A stretch of 64,000 nucleotides of DNA from Verrucomicrobiales bacterium (lineage in GTDB: Bacteria > Verrucomicrobiota > Verrucomicrobiia > Limisphaerales > CAIMTB01): positions 28,106 through 92,105 of the forward strand of contig JAEUHG010000083.1 in the NCBI GenBank assembly GCA_016795425.1, read 5' to 3'. The position numbers and the translations under genes are program-made. Positions 45,701-54,555 of this stretch are shown piece after piece. The notes beneath the pieces are model-generated. The model was not told the origin of the DNA and searched no databases. It saw only the letters and a program-made list of their open reading frames with translations. Positions within the stretch are counted from its first letter, which is position 1. Every line of letters begins with the position of its first letter.

Positions 45701-47088
45701 GGGGTGAGCACCTGTTCGATCCGCTGGGTCGCCGCCGGGTTGTTGATGTCGACCCTCTCCAAGCCGGTGCTCCAGTTGGCTACCAGAGCCATGGCCCCGG
45801 AAATGGCTACCCCGTAAGCTTCACCGTCCGCGATGTGGACCCCTGCCAAGCTCGGATGCTCGGGGTCCGCCACGTCGAAGATCGCCATGCCACCCCATAA
45901 GTCGGCGAGGTACAACTGTTGGCCGGACACTGCCAGGTCGCGTGGCGCGCCATGGGTGGGAAAGCGAGAGACGCGTCGCGGCATCTCCGGAGTGGAGATG
46001 TCGATCGTTTGAAGGCCCAGCGGGCCATCCGCGAGAAAGACGCTGTCGTTCACCTTGGCGATGCCCGATGCGCTGCCCCCAGGTCCGGGACTGAATCCTC
46101 CCACGACACGCGGCGCGCGCGGGTCCAGGAGGTCGACGACTTGCAGACCTGCGTCGCCGTCCGCGACATAGGCACGGCCTTTCCCAACCACCAATGCCAC
46201 GGCGACATGTGGGGTATCGCACCCTCCCACCCGGGCTGGGAAAGCCGGATTCGAAAGGTCGAAAACCTCCAGGCCTTTGTCAAAGGCTGCCACATAAGCG
46301 AAGGCTCCGTCGACCACCACATCCGAGGCGACGCTTTCCGTCGAATGACTTCCCACCAGTTTTGGTTCGGCCGGATTGGACACATCGAGGATGACCAAAC
46401 CAGCCGTCCAATCTGCGACCAGCGCCAGGTCGCCGGCGACAAAGACTCGTTCCGCCGAACCGCGGGTGTCGTAGGACCCGATCCGATGCGGATGGGCCCC
46501 GTCGGCGACGTCGAGGATCTGGAGACCCGCGCTGCCATCGGCGACGTAGGCGAGCGATTCGACAACGTTCACAGCCCGGCATTGACCCGGAGTATCGTAG
46601 GTGCCGAGTCGGCCGGGGCGGGCCGGATCGGAGGCATCGAAGATTTTCACTCCAGCTTCGGAGGCGGCAACGTAAACAAATCCGTTGGCGGCGGTGACAT
46701 GGACCGCGTTGCCCTCCGTGTCGATGCCGCCGAGGCGGCGAGGATGAGACAGGTCGGAGAGATCGGCGATCGACACGCCGGCGTTCCCCAGCGCGAGGTA
46801 AGCGCGGTTCTCCTGAATGGCAACGCCTAGAGCGGATCCGCGCCGGTCGTCAGGCCACTGCGCCACGCGCGTCACCTCGAGACCGGTGGCGTTGGGAACC
46901 GTGAGCATGGCCAACCCAACGGCCACGGTGACTCCAAGGCTCAGCCAAACAGACCTTAGAGCCGCGCTCGCGCGTGGGGAACCAGAACCGAAAGGCTCGT
47001 GGTCAAAGAGACGTCGCGTCGCGGAGTCGAGGCGCTCTGGATTCTTCTCTCCGGGCCTCGATGCCTTTGTGGTGGTGGCGTGGTTCAT
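39778..47088 (-). CDS. Giant exported protein: LVIVD and PQQ-type propellers, C-type-lectin-like, two PA14 and FGE-sulfatase-fold domain
   Basis: 2436 aa from ATG 47088. A hydrophobic signal/anchor lies at about 46-68 ('SVWLSLGVTVAVGLAMLTV'). Order, by nucleotide: about a dozen LVIVD repeats (46860-45110); a PQQ/BamB-like propeller with eight units of about 40 residues (45100-44090, 'GSSPAIGDDGTVFVGSDD'-like); Ig-like (44040-43790); a beta module (43790-43380); C-type-lectin-like (43330-42900, 'RYWIGAFGVQ'); SbsA-type Ig (42900-42610); PA14 (42560-42190); Ig and SbsA-Ig (42100-41580); PA14 (41540-41070); Ig (41040-40770); FGE-sulfatase fold (40540-39790, 'WIPAGTFMMGSP', 'RLPSEAQWEYACRAGT', 'VRGGHWMNDGRDC'). 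The FGE part lacks the paired active-site cysteines, so formylglycine formation is unlikely. It is probably a binding module. Confidence 0.88.
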   Translation of the reverse strand: MNHATTTKASRPGEKNPERLDSATRRLFDHEPFGSGSPRASAALRSVWLSLGVTVAVGLAMLTVPNATGLEVTRVAQWPDDRRGSALGVAIQENRAYLALGNAGVSIADLSDLSHPRRLGGIDTEGNAVHVTAANGFVYVAASEAGVKIFDASDPARPGRLGTYDTPGQCRAVNVVESLAYVADGSAGLQILDVADGAHPHRIGSYDTRGSAERVFVAGDLALVADWTAGLVILDVSNPAEPKLVGSHSTESVASDVVVDGAFAYVAAFDKGLEVFDLSNPAFPARVGGCDTPHVAVALVVGKGRAYVADGDAGLQVVDLLDPRAPRVVGGFSPGPGGSASGIAKVNDSVFLADGPLGLQTIDISTPEMPRRVSRFPTHGAPRDLAVSGQQLYLADLWGGMAIFDVADPEHPSLAGVHIADGEAYGVAISGAMALVANWSTGLERVDINNPAATQRIEQVLTPGSAVRVAVRGRYAYVADHEAGLQIIDIEDPRGFRWVGSYDTSGNAMGITVMDKFAYIADAAAGLQIISIADPENPQRVGGCATGGYPWDVAVSGSHAYMANQGSLGIIDVSDPTRPRKVASVPDIQAWGVAITNQLLFVAAAQQGLKVLDVTVPTEPRLVGHSIPGGSAFEVVVSGSYAYVADALQGLLVYRVTEPTEPGKVKWTFQTGGPVGSSPALAADGTLVVGSDDGKVYALDGQTGAKKWETTTNDRVRSSPAIGDHGLLYVGSDDGKVYALDLGTGQLRWEFATGAGVVSSPAVSAWGTVFIGSLDGRLYALDGITGVRQWAFEAGGPVGSSPAIGDDGTVFVGSDDSNLYALDAMTGALKWSFSALGSLRSSPAFGPNGLLYVGSFDGRIYAIDASTGSRLWQFQTGAQVESSPVVSADGTVYVGSSDQSVYALDAKTGVKRWAFDTGNPASASPAVGADGTVYAGSQSGTLYAFEAAREQARWKLVTGGPVVSSPTVGNGTVYFGSQDGKIYAATASAGGGLATSTWPKFRGHPRNTGAVLPYGPPRIVTQPADQSVAAGETVTFNVVATGAPILRYLWWTNGTYSGATNASLVLPAVQPGQAGGYAVVVANALGAVTSRVATLSIKSTPPGTLLFSTKAGAGVDAPVYYGGELADGRFVGQLFAGAPGKDLKPVGEALPFRSDAGKGYITAGGVVIVPDVTAGEPAQVKLVVWLRAYGATYGEARALGIGMCSESEVITITTGGDTMPPAYLQGLGAITIAPIVGTEVLPREEAPAVVWSANGNAYQRIDAPSLHWDQANHVAEGMTYNGRKGHLVAITTVDEDRFLTEHPSLGNGTSNLLDRYWIGAFGVQESAMPKATWKWVTGEPFGYANWQASITNGASTGTQHAFVSTISSDSGQLWGSDKGQPFPLARGYIIEYESVSNAPPSVLSVRTLNDRFSVTVTFSEPMDPVTASQSANYRFGDGSPVNGVHMTTSNTVVISTRMKQPGWQTLGINGVRRAGTPGTPVAPGTEVRFALTDGWVNWSLFDQTGPSGSAEDILANAWILDSAPDRAGFFTSFEFPEYEHGAELTGRLQAFLFPPVSGPYRFWLYADDSCLLYLSTNAQAFHKRLIARQDVWGAYRDYQAASEPIHLEAGRTYYLEAVYKESGGGDGVGVAWQLPGAPAPAAGDPPISGEFLSAYKTSGPPRILRSLRDPTVASGEALTLGLSLADIDGSPPYSFQWYRNSQRIIGATQVELSLPWVGPADEGAEFFLEITNIYGNTVSTAIRPRVLPDSQKPEISRVSGSVDGRTVTVSFSEVVDENSGTQIAHYELSEGLAVLGATRATNGHTVILATSRQTLGAQYALSVRGVRDLAGNEISPNTRITFPAFAEFSGLALHEVWKSTWLGTSIDTLLRLPRFTSNQPSYSQTLTNLEAPTDVMDRYGQRVSGWLVAPATGDFVFFIAADDTCRLSLSSDESAAGLRLIASHDGWTNPREWNKYASQKSALIPLTSGSTYFFEALMVEDGGGDNLAVGWVRPNSDSVEVISGAHLRLRTDPRHLYPTLVRQPAHLVRYQYAPAMLSVDVQPATYSPRRLNYQWQRNGVDVPGATASELLLQPGADPLDTGARYRCVMVDSADPTHVVLVSNEAEVTVLPQAEPSPLRIARDGNGVRVSWHPEPGLRLQSATRFQAADWIDVPGTEGLGDTTMMVSDAARFLRLWKGEQTPFQPNPDRWAWIPAGTFMMGSPPTEPSRSPSEGPMTEVTLSRGFWMGRYEVTKQEYKDVIGSHPSGTIPAYFSRNMELPVAMVSWAEATNYCGALTARERLAGRLPAGLAYRLPSEAQWEYACRAGTTTATAFGDRLGSAQANFNGQAPLGDADIGPFVMDVVKGGSYLPNAWGLYDMHGNLGEWCQDWYQDAYPGGRVTDPPSPASGRGRVVRGGHWMNDGRDCRSASRFLDTPESYGDILGFRVILVPGTPPP

Positions 47089-47234
47089 GGGTAACCTCGC
47101 TCCAGCCTCGTTCGATGGATGCCAATCCCGAGCTGTGTCCGGGATCGCGGAGTCATGGATTCCGTCGCGAGTTCATCTGGCGCCGGACCTGGCGTTCACG
47201 CAACGGATTTGGGACGAAATGACGGTCTCAGGGT

Positions 47235-48956
47235 TCAACGTGGGGCGGCGGAGCCCTGGAGGAATACGTCCACGGCATCCGCGACCGACGAGGAGTTCGG
47301 GGCCATGCCCAGTTGCTCGTCGAGACCTTCGGTGCGCAGGCGATCGCGGACCGCCGATCGCGCCTCGACGACCACGAGTCGGATCCGGCGAACCGCGAGT
47401 TCCCTCGCCAGAGCCGCGAGGGTATGAGCACTCTGCCAGTCGACCATGGGCGAGGTCGAGAGATCCAGGATGACCTGCCGGGGACTGGAGACTTCCTCAT
47501 CAATCCGGTTGAGAATGAGGTCCCGGACGTGGTCGACGTTGAAATACAACAGCCCCGATTCCGGGCGGAAGATCATGAGACCCGGAATCAATTCGCTCTC
47601 GCGGCTTCGATCATGATCCGCGTATCGCTGCGTTCCCGGCATTCGGCCGAGGAGTGCGACAGGAGGTCGCGCGGCACGGCGGATGAGTTGAACCATCGAG
47701 ATCACGGCACCGATCAGGACCCCTCGCAGAAGGCCCGATCCCAGCACGCCGAACAGGGCGGCCATAGCGACCATGAATTCGCGGCGGTCACGGAGGAAGA
47801 GGTGACGAAGCGTGGAGACTTTGAAGAGGCCGGCGACGGCAACCAACACCACGGCGGCCAGGACGGGCTGTGGCAAGTCCTTCAGCAGCGAGGAAAACAC
47901 CAAGGCGACGGCCACCAGCACCATGGCGGCGATGGCGCCGGAAAGCGGTGTTCGGGCCCCGCCTCCCTCGTTGACCAGGGATTGGGACAGCCCACCCGAG
48001 ATCGGGAATCCACGCCCGAGGGCGGCCGCTAGATTCGACGCGGCGAGGGCGAGGAATTCCTGCGAGGCGTCGAAGCGATACCCGTGTTTGGCGGCAAAGG
48101 TGCGACCAACGGCGGCGCTCTCGACCGCGCCGAGGAGGAAGCACGCAAACGCCAGAGGAAGCAGGGCATTGACGTCGCTCCAAGCCAGAAGCGGCAGCGC
48201 TGGGAGCGGCAGACCATTGGGGACTTCGCCGAGGACCTTCACGCCGCGCGCCTCGAGTCCAAGGGAGGACGAGGCGAGGATGCCTCCCACGACGACGAAC
48301 AGAGTCACGGGTTTGTGCGTCAGGAAGAACTTGCCGAGGATGAGAAGAACCAGGGCCGAACCTCCCGCCGTGAGCGCCGCGGCATTGGTATCCGGGAGGC
48401 GTTGCAGGAGGCTGCGACTGTTCTCCCAAAAATCACCGTGAGCCCCTTGGATGCCGAGTAATTTGGGAAGTTGCGTGCTGGCGAGATACAAGGCGACCCC
48501 GCACTTGAATCCCACCATCACACTCTCGGAGATGAAATTGACGATGGAACCGGCCTTGATGAGCCAGGCGACGAAGGCGATGGCGGCCACCAGCAAGGCC
48601 GTGCCGCTGGCCAGAACCGCCAAGCGCCCGGCATCCCCACCGGCAATTTCGCCGAGGGTTGAGCCAATGAGCAGAGAGATCGCCGAGGTGACGGAGATCA
48701 CGGTGTGGCGCGAACTGCAGAAGAGCCAGAAGACCAGACCGCCAAAAAGACAGGCGTACAGCCCCGCTTCCGGGCGAAGGTCGGCCAAGGAGGCATCTCC
48801 CAGCGCGGCCGGCAAAAGGTACGCCGCGAGGGTCACGCCGGCGATGGCATCCCCTCGGAGCCGCGATTTGTCATAGGTCTTCAGCCACCGCAGCGCCGGC
48901 ATGGGAGTCGTGGCCGGATCGCGGGGCAAATCGTGGGCCTTCGGGTTGACTCGCAT
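47235..48956 (-). CDS. SulP/SLC26-family anion transporter with STAS domain
   Basis: 573 aa. The transmembrane part (residues about 30-430, 11-14 predicted helices) begins 'LRGDAIAGVTLAAYLLPAAL', the family's opening, and contains 'NFISESVMVGFKCGVALYLA' and 'FPISGGLSQSLVNEGGGART', the SulP substrate-site segment. A cytosolic STAS domain follows at about 455-560 ('QVILDLSTSPMVDWQSAHTL', 'IRLVVVEARSAVRDRL'). Family members move sulfate, bicarbonate or dicarboxylates; the substrate cannot be decided. The first start used (48956) gives a 29-residue leader before TM1. An ATG at 48902 ('MPALRWLKTYDK') would also fit and may be the true start. It follows PPK2 on the same strand with a 55-bp gap, so the two may be co-transcribed. 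Confidence 0.9.
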   Translation of the reverse strand: MRVNPKAHDLPRDPATTPMPALRWLKTYDKSRLRGDAIAGVTLAAYLLPAALGDASLADLRPEAGLYACLFGGLVFWLFCSSRHTVISVTSAISLLIGSTLGEIAGGDAGRLAVLASGTALLVAAIAFVAWLIKAGSIVNFISESVMVGFKCGVALYLASTQLPKLLGIQGAHGDFWENSRSLLQRLPDTNAAALTAGGSALVLLILGKFFLTHKPVTLFVVVGGILASSSLGLEARGVKVLGEVPNGLPLPALPLLAWSDVNALLPLAFACFLLGAVESAAVGRTFAAKHGYRFDASQEFLALAASNLAAALGRGFPISGGLSQSLVNEGGGARTPLSGAIAAMVLVAVALVFSSLLKDLPQPVLAAVVLVAVAGLFKVSTLRHLFLRDRREFMVAMAALFGVLGSGLLRGVLIGAVISMVQLIRRAARPPVALLGRMPGTQRYADHDRSRESELIPGLMIFRPESGLLYFNVDHVRDLILNRIDEEVSSPRQVILDLSTSPMVDWQSAHTLAALARELAVRRIRLVVVEARSAVRDRLRTEGLDEQLGMAPNSSSVADAVDVFLQGSAAPR

Positions 48957-49011
48957 GGGTGAGGCGCGATGGGGGACCGATGGGTGGACCTATCGCGGAG
49001 CCGAGATGGGT

Positions 49012-49821
49012 TCAGTATCTCTCGGGCACGAACTTGCGACCCTTCAGCACGGCCTGATCGTCGTAGGCGCCCTTCATGGACCGTTTCGGGATGCGGACTT
49101 CCTGGCGCGGCGCCTTTTTGTAGGGGATCTGGTCGAGAATATGGCGCAGGCAGTTGAGACGCGCCCGCTTCTTATCGTCGGATCGCAGGATATACCAGGG
49201 GGCGTGCCGTGTGTCGGTGGCTTTGAGCATGAGGTCCCGGGCGCGCGAGTAGTCGAACCAGCGTTCGCGCGAGGGCAGGTCCATGGGGCTCAGTTTCCAC
49301 TGCCGCAGCGGATCGGCGAGACGGGCTTCGAAACGGCGCTTCTGCTCTTTGTCGCTGACTTCCAGCCAGATCTTGATGAGCTGGATGCCGCTGTCGATGA
49401 GGTGCTGCTCGATCGCAGGGCAGAGCTCGAGAAACCGCTGGTGCTGCTGTTTGCTGCAGAACCCCATCACGTACTCCACCCCCGCGCGGTTGTACCAACT
49501 GCGATCGAACACCACGACTTCCCCGGCCGCCGGGAAATGCTGCATGTAGCGCTGAATGTACAACTGGGTCTTTTCGCGGTCCGACGGTGCGGGCAGCGCC
49601 ACCAGGCGAAAGACGCGCGGACTGACGCGCTCCGTGAGGGCCTTGATCGTGCCGCCTTTGCCGGCGGCATCCCGTCCCTCAAAGACGATGATCACCCGCA
49701 AACCCTTGTATCGAACCCACTCTTGAAGCCGGCACAGTTTGACCTGCAGCCGGTGGAGCTCCCTTTCGTATTTCGCGCGTTTGAGTTTCTTGGTCTCCGT
49801 AGGTTTCGCGTGGTTTGGCAT
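49012..49821 (-). CDS. ppk2: Polyphosphate kinase 2 (PPK2)
   Basis: A 269-aa cytosolic kinase that transfers phosphate between polyphosphate and nucleotides. Walker A is 'FEGRDAAGKGGTIKAL' with GRDAAGKGG at 49-57; Walker B is 'VVVFDRSWYNRAG' with Asp106; the lid motif is 'WKLSPMDLPSRERWFDYSRA' from 175. Length and spacing match single-domain (class I-like) PPK2 enzymes, which mostly use polyphosphate to phosphorylate ADP or GDP. The class is a family inference and not measured. An N-terminal Lys/Arg-rich extension ('KKLKRAKYERELHRLQ') is usual in this group. It is probably co-transcribed with the SulP gene downstream. No ppk1 or ppx is nearby. Confidence 0.93.
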   Translation of the reverse strand: MPNHAKPTETKKLKRAKYERELHRLQVKLCRLQEWVRYKGLRVIIVFEGRDAAGKGGTIKALTERVSPRVFRLVALPAPSDREKTQLYIQRYMQHFPAAGEVVVFDRSWYNRAGVEYVMGFCSKQQHQRFLELCPAIEQHLIDSGIQLIKIWLEVSDKEQKRRFEARLADPLRQWKLSPMDLPSRERWFDYSRARDLMLKATDTRHAPWYILRSDDKKRARLNCLRHILDQIPYKKAPRQEVRIPKRSMKGAYDDQAVLKGRKFVPERY

Positions 49822-50274
49822 AGGCAGGTCTCCGGTTGGCTAGGACACGGCGCGGTTGGCAAACACCCATTCGGTGGGCAGATCCCTCGGCGGGGAAGGG
49901 CCGTTCCGAGAGGAGGGGTCCCCAGGAGTGCCGATCGCGATAAGCGCGCAGAAGACCGTCCGGGCTCCGATTTGTCCTGTCGCGACCGGTTTTGACCGCG
50001 TCAGCGCCATCGGACCGGCAAACTGCCATGGAGTTGGCCTTATCGCCAAACGGTTGGTGGCGAAAGCCGATTGGGGAGAGGTGAATGGGAGATCGGAGGG
50101 GGTGCGGCGTCGGCGCGGGGTCCCGCGGAGACCGGTGCCGCGTCCGACTGCCGCCGGCGGAGTGAGGGTGAAACCATCGGCCCGATCGCCATCAGGGGGT
50201 GCTGGCGTTGGTGGTCACACGTGTACGTCCTGACGATGAGTGATCCGGATCGGAGTCTTCCGCGACTCTTGGCC
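49822..50274. other. Intergenic region, no supported gene
   Basis: 453 bp between the PPK2 start and the end of the NtrC-type regulator gene. Small open frames exist on both strands (for example plus 49856-50233), but they are Arg/Pro/Gly-rich with no recognisable domain, as expected by chance at this GC. Near the regulator's end there is a palindrome GATCCGGATC (about 50241) and a short stem GAGTC-TTCCGC-GACTC (about 50252-50267), which could be part of a weak terminator. The PPK2 promoter must lie near 49830-49900; I cannot point to clear boxes. Confidence 0.6.
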
Positions 50275-51693
<1,419 letters not shown>

Positions 51694-51707
51694 AACGGCA
51701 CCTCGGG

Positions 51708-53327
51708 TCAGGTTCGGGCGGCGATCTTGAGATGATCCAATCGAAAGATGGCACCCTTTGGTTGATGGGCGAGGCATTGGATCTCCCACCCATGGGCGAG
51801 GACAATCTGCTGGACGATGGCGAGGCCGAGCCCGGTGCCGACTTCGCGGGTGGTGAAATAGGGTTTGAAGATCTCGAGGCGCTGCTCAGGGGGCACGCCT
51901 GGACCGTCATCCCGGATCTCGAGCCGGAAGTCGGACGTGCCCGTTCGTTCTCCGACGATTTCGATGTGGCCGCCGCGCGACACGGCTTGGACGGCATTCA
52001 GGAGCAGGTTGAACAGGGCCTGCCGCAGCAGTTGCTCGTCGCCACGGATCACCGGCAACTCGGGCATGACATGGACCCGCACATCATGGTCCTCGAGATC
52101 GGAGGTCAGCGCGCGGACGACTTCGGCGACGATGTTGTCGAGAGGCAAGGCCGACCACCGGACTTCGCGGGGTCGGGAATAGTTGATGAACTCGTTGAGT
52201 TGCGCGGTCACGCGGTCGGTCTCCGCGATGATGTCGCGGGAACGCTCATGCGTTTCCGGCGAGACGGCGGGTTGTTTGGAAATCAGCTGGGCAAGTCCGC
52301 GGATGATGTTGAGCGGATTGCGGGTCTCGTGGGCGAGCCCGGCGGCGGCGAGGTTCATCTCCTTGAGCCGGGCGTTGAGTTCGGCCGCGCGAGCCAGGCG
52401 CACCTCGAGGTCGGCGGACCGGATGAGATTGGACCAGGCGAGAGCCAGACCAATGGCTGAAACCCCGGCAAACGCGCTCAGAATGCCACGCAGCCAGAGA
52501 TCCTGGCGGGTCGTCGACGTCATGGACTGGGTGGGGAGGACCAGCACGAAGCTATGCACACCCTTCTTCTGGACCAGGTCTTTGTATTCCTCCTCGCTCA
52601 TCCAATAAGGGCGGTTGAAGGGGAACCGACCCTCCCCGCGACGGGGGCGTCCACGGGGTCTGGCCGCCGCATTGGTGGTGCTGGAAGTTGCCCCATCGGC
52701 GAGTTCGGAGGTTGGCGCTTCGGGGCCGCGCTGTCCGGGCTGCGGCGGGCGGTCCGGCATCGGTCCGGCCGGCGTTTCAGGGCGGGGACCAACTTCGGGT
52801 GGTGGTTCGCGGCCAGGTCCCCCGGGCGGAGGAGGTCCGGGCGGGCGATTGGAGCCGAAGGGGGACATTTCATTCCAAGGGACGACGATCGTGGCGTTTC
52901 GATTGTCGGTTTCGGAAGTCAGGTTGGTGCCGAGATCAACCAGGTTCATGAGGGCGACGGAATGAGCGCCCCAATACTCGGCACTCGGGACCATCGCCTT
53001 GATTTCGGGTTCGAGGGGGGCTCCAGCGGAGGCGATGATCTCCCCGGCATCACTCAGGAGGGCAATGGCGGTGACGTCGCCCGGTTTGATGAGCAGGTTG
53101 AGTGCGGACTCGATGCGATCGCGGGAGACAAACCCGCCGAAGCGGCGTTGGGAACGGATGACGAGGCCGAGGGTGGAGGAGATGTCCTTCGCGCGATTGA
53201 CGAGCTCGGTGCGCGCGGCGCGTCGGACGCGCTGATGTTCCAGGGATTGCCAGGCCACCACGAGCAGCCAGAGGGCGGCGAGGCCGGCGTAGATGAACCG
53301 GGTGCGTTGGCTGACCTGGGCGCTCAC
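51708..53327 (-). CDS. Membrane sensor histidine kinase with a proline-rich periplasmic insert
   Basis: 539 aa from GTG 53327. TM1 is at about 11-27 and TM2 at about 280-300, enclosing a ~250-residue periplasmic sensor. Residues 161-235 of the sensor are extremely rich in Pro, Gly and Arg ('RPPGPPPPGGPGREPPPE'). HisKA has the H-box 'AHETRNPLNIIRG' with His333. The ATPase domain has an N-box ('LFNLLLNAVQAVSRGG'), G1 'DDGPGVPPE' and G2 'GTGLGLAIVQQ'. The architecture is that of NtrB/ZraS-type kinases; the partner is the sigma-54 activator gene immediately downstream. It starts 46 nt after the second secretin gene and so lies in the T2SS transcript. The signal sensed is unknown; a cell-envelope or secretion cue is plausible. 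Confidence 0.93.
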   Translation of the reverse strand: MSAQVSQRTRFIYAGLAALWLLVVAWQSLEHQRVRRAARTELVNRAKDISSTLGLVIRSQRRFGGFVSRDRIESALNLLIKPGDVTAIALLSDAGEIIASAGAPLEPEIKAMVPSAEYWGAHSVALMNLVDLGTNLTSETDNRNATIVVPWNEMSPFGSNRPPGPPPPGGPGREPPPEVGPRPETPAGPMPDRPPQPGQRGPEAPTSELADGATSSTTNAAARPRGRPRRGEGRFPFNRPYWMSEEEYKDLVQKKGVHSFVLVLPTQSMTSTTRQDLWLRGILSAFAGVSAIGLALAWSNLIRSADLEVRLARAAELNARLKEMNLAAAGLAHETRNPLNIIRGLAQLISKQPAVSPETHERSRDIIAETDRVTAQLNEFINYSRPREVRWSALPLDNIVAEVVRALTSDLEDHDVRVHVMPELPVIRGDEQLLRQALFNLLLNAVQAVSRGGHIEIVGERTGTSDFRLEIRDDGPGVPPEQRLEIFKPYFTTREVGTGLGLAIVQQIVLAHGWEIQCLAHQPKGAIFRLDHLKIAART

Positions 53328-53373
53328 TGGGGGTGTCGGAGGTTCGAGTCGGCGGGGTGCCGCCGGGATCCGT

Positions 53374-54531
53374 TCATTGGGATTCCGTACTCCTGGAACG
53401 GCGCTTCTTCTTTTGGGGCTCGGGGGCCTTGGGCGGGAGATCGCGCAGGAAACGGTTGAGGTCCTCCTGAGAGAACGCCTGGGGGGTGATTTGTTGATTG
53501 GCTTGTTCCTTGGCGGTGACGGAAGTCAGCAGGGTGGGGTGTTTGACGATCTGCGGCGTGAGAAAGATCAGCAGCTCGGTTTTGACGTCGCTGGTAACCT
53601 TGCGACGGAAGAGAGCGCCGAGCCCGGGGATATCGCCGAGGAACGGAATCTTGCTGGTGCTGGAAGTCTTGGAGTTTTGCATCAGGCCGCCGATAACCAC
53701 GGTCTGGCCGTCGGGGGTGATGACCACCGTGTCGGCGGAGCGCGTGTTGATGACGGGGGCGCCGACGGAATTGGTGCCGGTGGAAATGGCGACTGTCTGA
53801 TCGGAGAGGTTCGAAATCTCCGGGCTGACGATCATCTCGACCATGCCATTGGACGTGATGAAGGGCGTGACGCGAAGGATGATGCCGACGCTTTGGTAGG
53901 TGATGGCGTTGATCTGATTCCCGAAGTTGTCATAGCGCACGTTGGTGATCAGGGGCACCTGTTGACCGACCGTGATGGTGGCCTCCTGGTTGTTGCGCGC
54001 GAGGATCGTGGGACGCGAGAGGACCTCCAGTTTTCCGGCTTCGGCGATGGCACGCAGGGTGACTTGGAACTCGCTTCCGGCGAGTTGATAAAGTCCGGAC
54101 CCGGAATTGATACCGGGCAGCCCGCCGAACGCCTGGCCCAAGGTGGCGACGTTGCCATTGCCGACATCCTTCTGATAGGCGCCTTCAACCCCGAGATCCA
54201 TGCCATTGCGATAGGTGACTTCGAGGAAGACCACTTTGATGAGAACCTGGGGAGCAGGGCGGTCGAGGTTGGTGACCACCTGGCTGACATAAGCCGCCGT
54301 TTCCTCGTCGGCGATGACGATGAGTTTGCGGGTTTCCTGGTCGTAGGTGACCGTGGCACCACCGATCTCGGTGCTTCCCGGGTAGACGGCGCTCCCAGTG
54401 CCCGAGGTGCGAGTGCGACCGGCGCCCGTGTTTTGGGCCGACGCCGTGAGTGTCAGGAAAGCGAGCAGGGCGAAGAGCAGTCGCGGGACCAGGCCGGATA
54501 GGAGCGTCTTCAATGGAGGCGGGAGTTTCAT
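53374..54531 (-). CDS. Secretin channel domain protein (C-terminal half of a split GspD)
   Basis: 385 aa with its own signal peptide ('LLFALLAFLTLTASAQ', about 18-33). Residues about 55-95 are only the second half of an N-type ring domain ('VTYDQETRKLIVIADEETAA', then 'VVTNLDRPAPQVLIKVVFLE'). The secretin beta-barrel domain follows at 90-335: 'EVLSRPTILARNNQEATI', 'YQSVGIILRVTPFI', 'IGGLMQNSKTS', 'PFLGDIPGLGALFRR', 'TELLIFLTPQIV'. The C-tail is Lys/Arg-rich. The missing N0-N3 rings are encoded by the gene 24 nt upstream. Both halves are intact reading frames with separate export signals, so this looks like a gene fission, not a frameshift. Expected to form the outer-membrane pore of the type II secretion system. 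Confidence 0.93.
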   Translation of the reverse strand: MKLPPPLKTLLSGLVPRLLFALLAFLTLTASAQNTGAGRTRTSGTGSAVYPGSTEIGGATVTYDQETRKLIVIADEETAAYVSQVVTNLDRPAPQVLIKVVFLEVTYRNGMDLGVEGAYQKDVGNGNVATLGQAFGGLPGINSGSGLYQLAGSEFQVTLRAIAEAGKLEVLSRPTILARNNQEATITVGQQVPLITNVRYDNFGNQINAITYQSVGIILRVTPFITSNGMVEMIVSPEISNLSDQTVAISTGTNSVGAPVINTRSADTVVITPDGQTVVIGGLMQNSKTSSTSKIPFLGDIPGLGALFRRKVTSDVKTELLIFLTPQIVKHPTLLTSVTAKEQANQQITPQAFSQEDLNRFLRDLPPKAPEPQKKKRRSRSTESQ

Positions 54532-54555
54532 GAGAGATCCGGGAGTGGCGGGAGG

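Noticed and set aside
49856..50233. A 125-codon plus-strand frame in the largest gene-free gap
   Set aside because: Arg/Pro/Gly-rich, with no domain, no convincing SD and no partner. Expected by chance at this GC.
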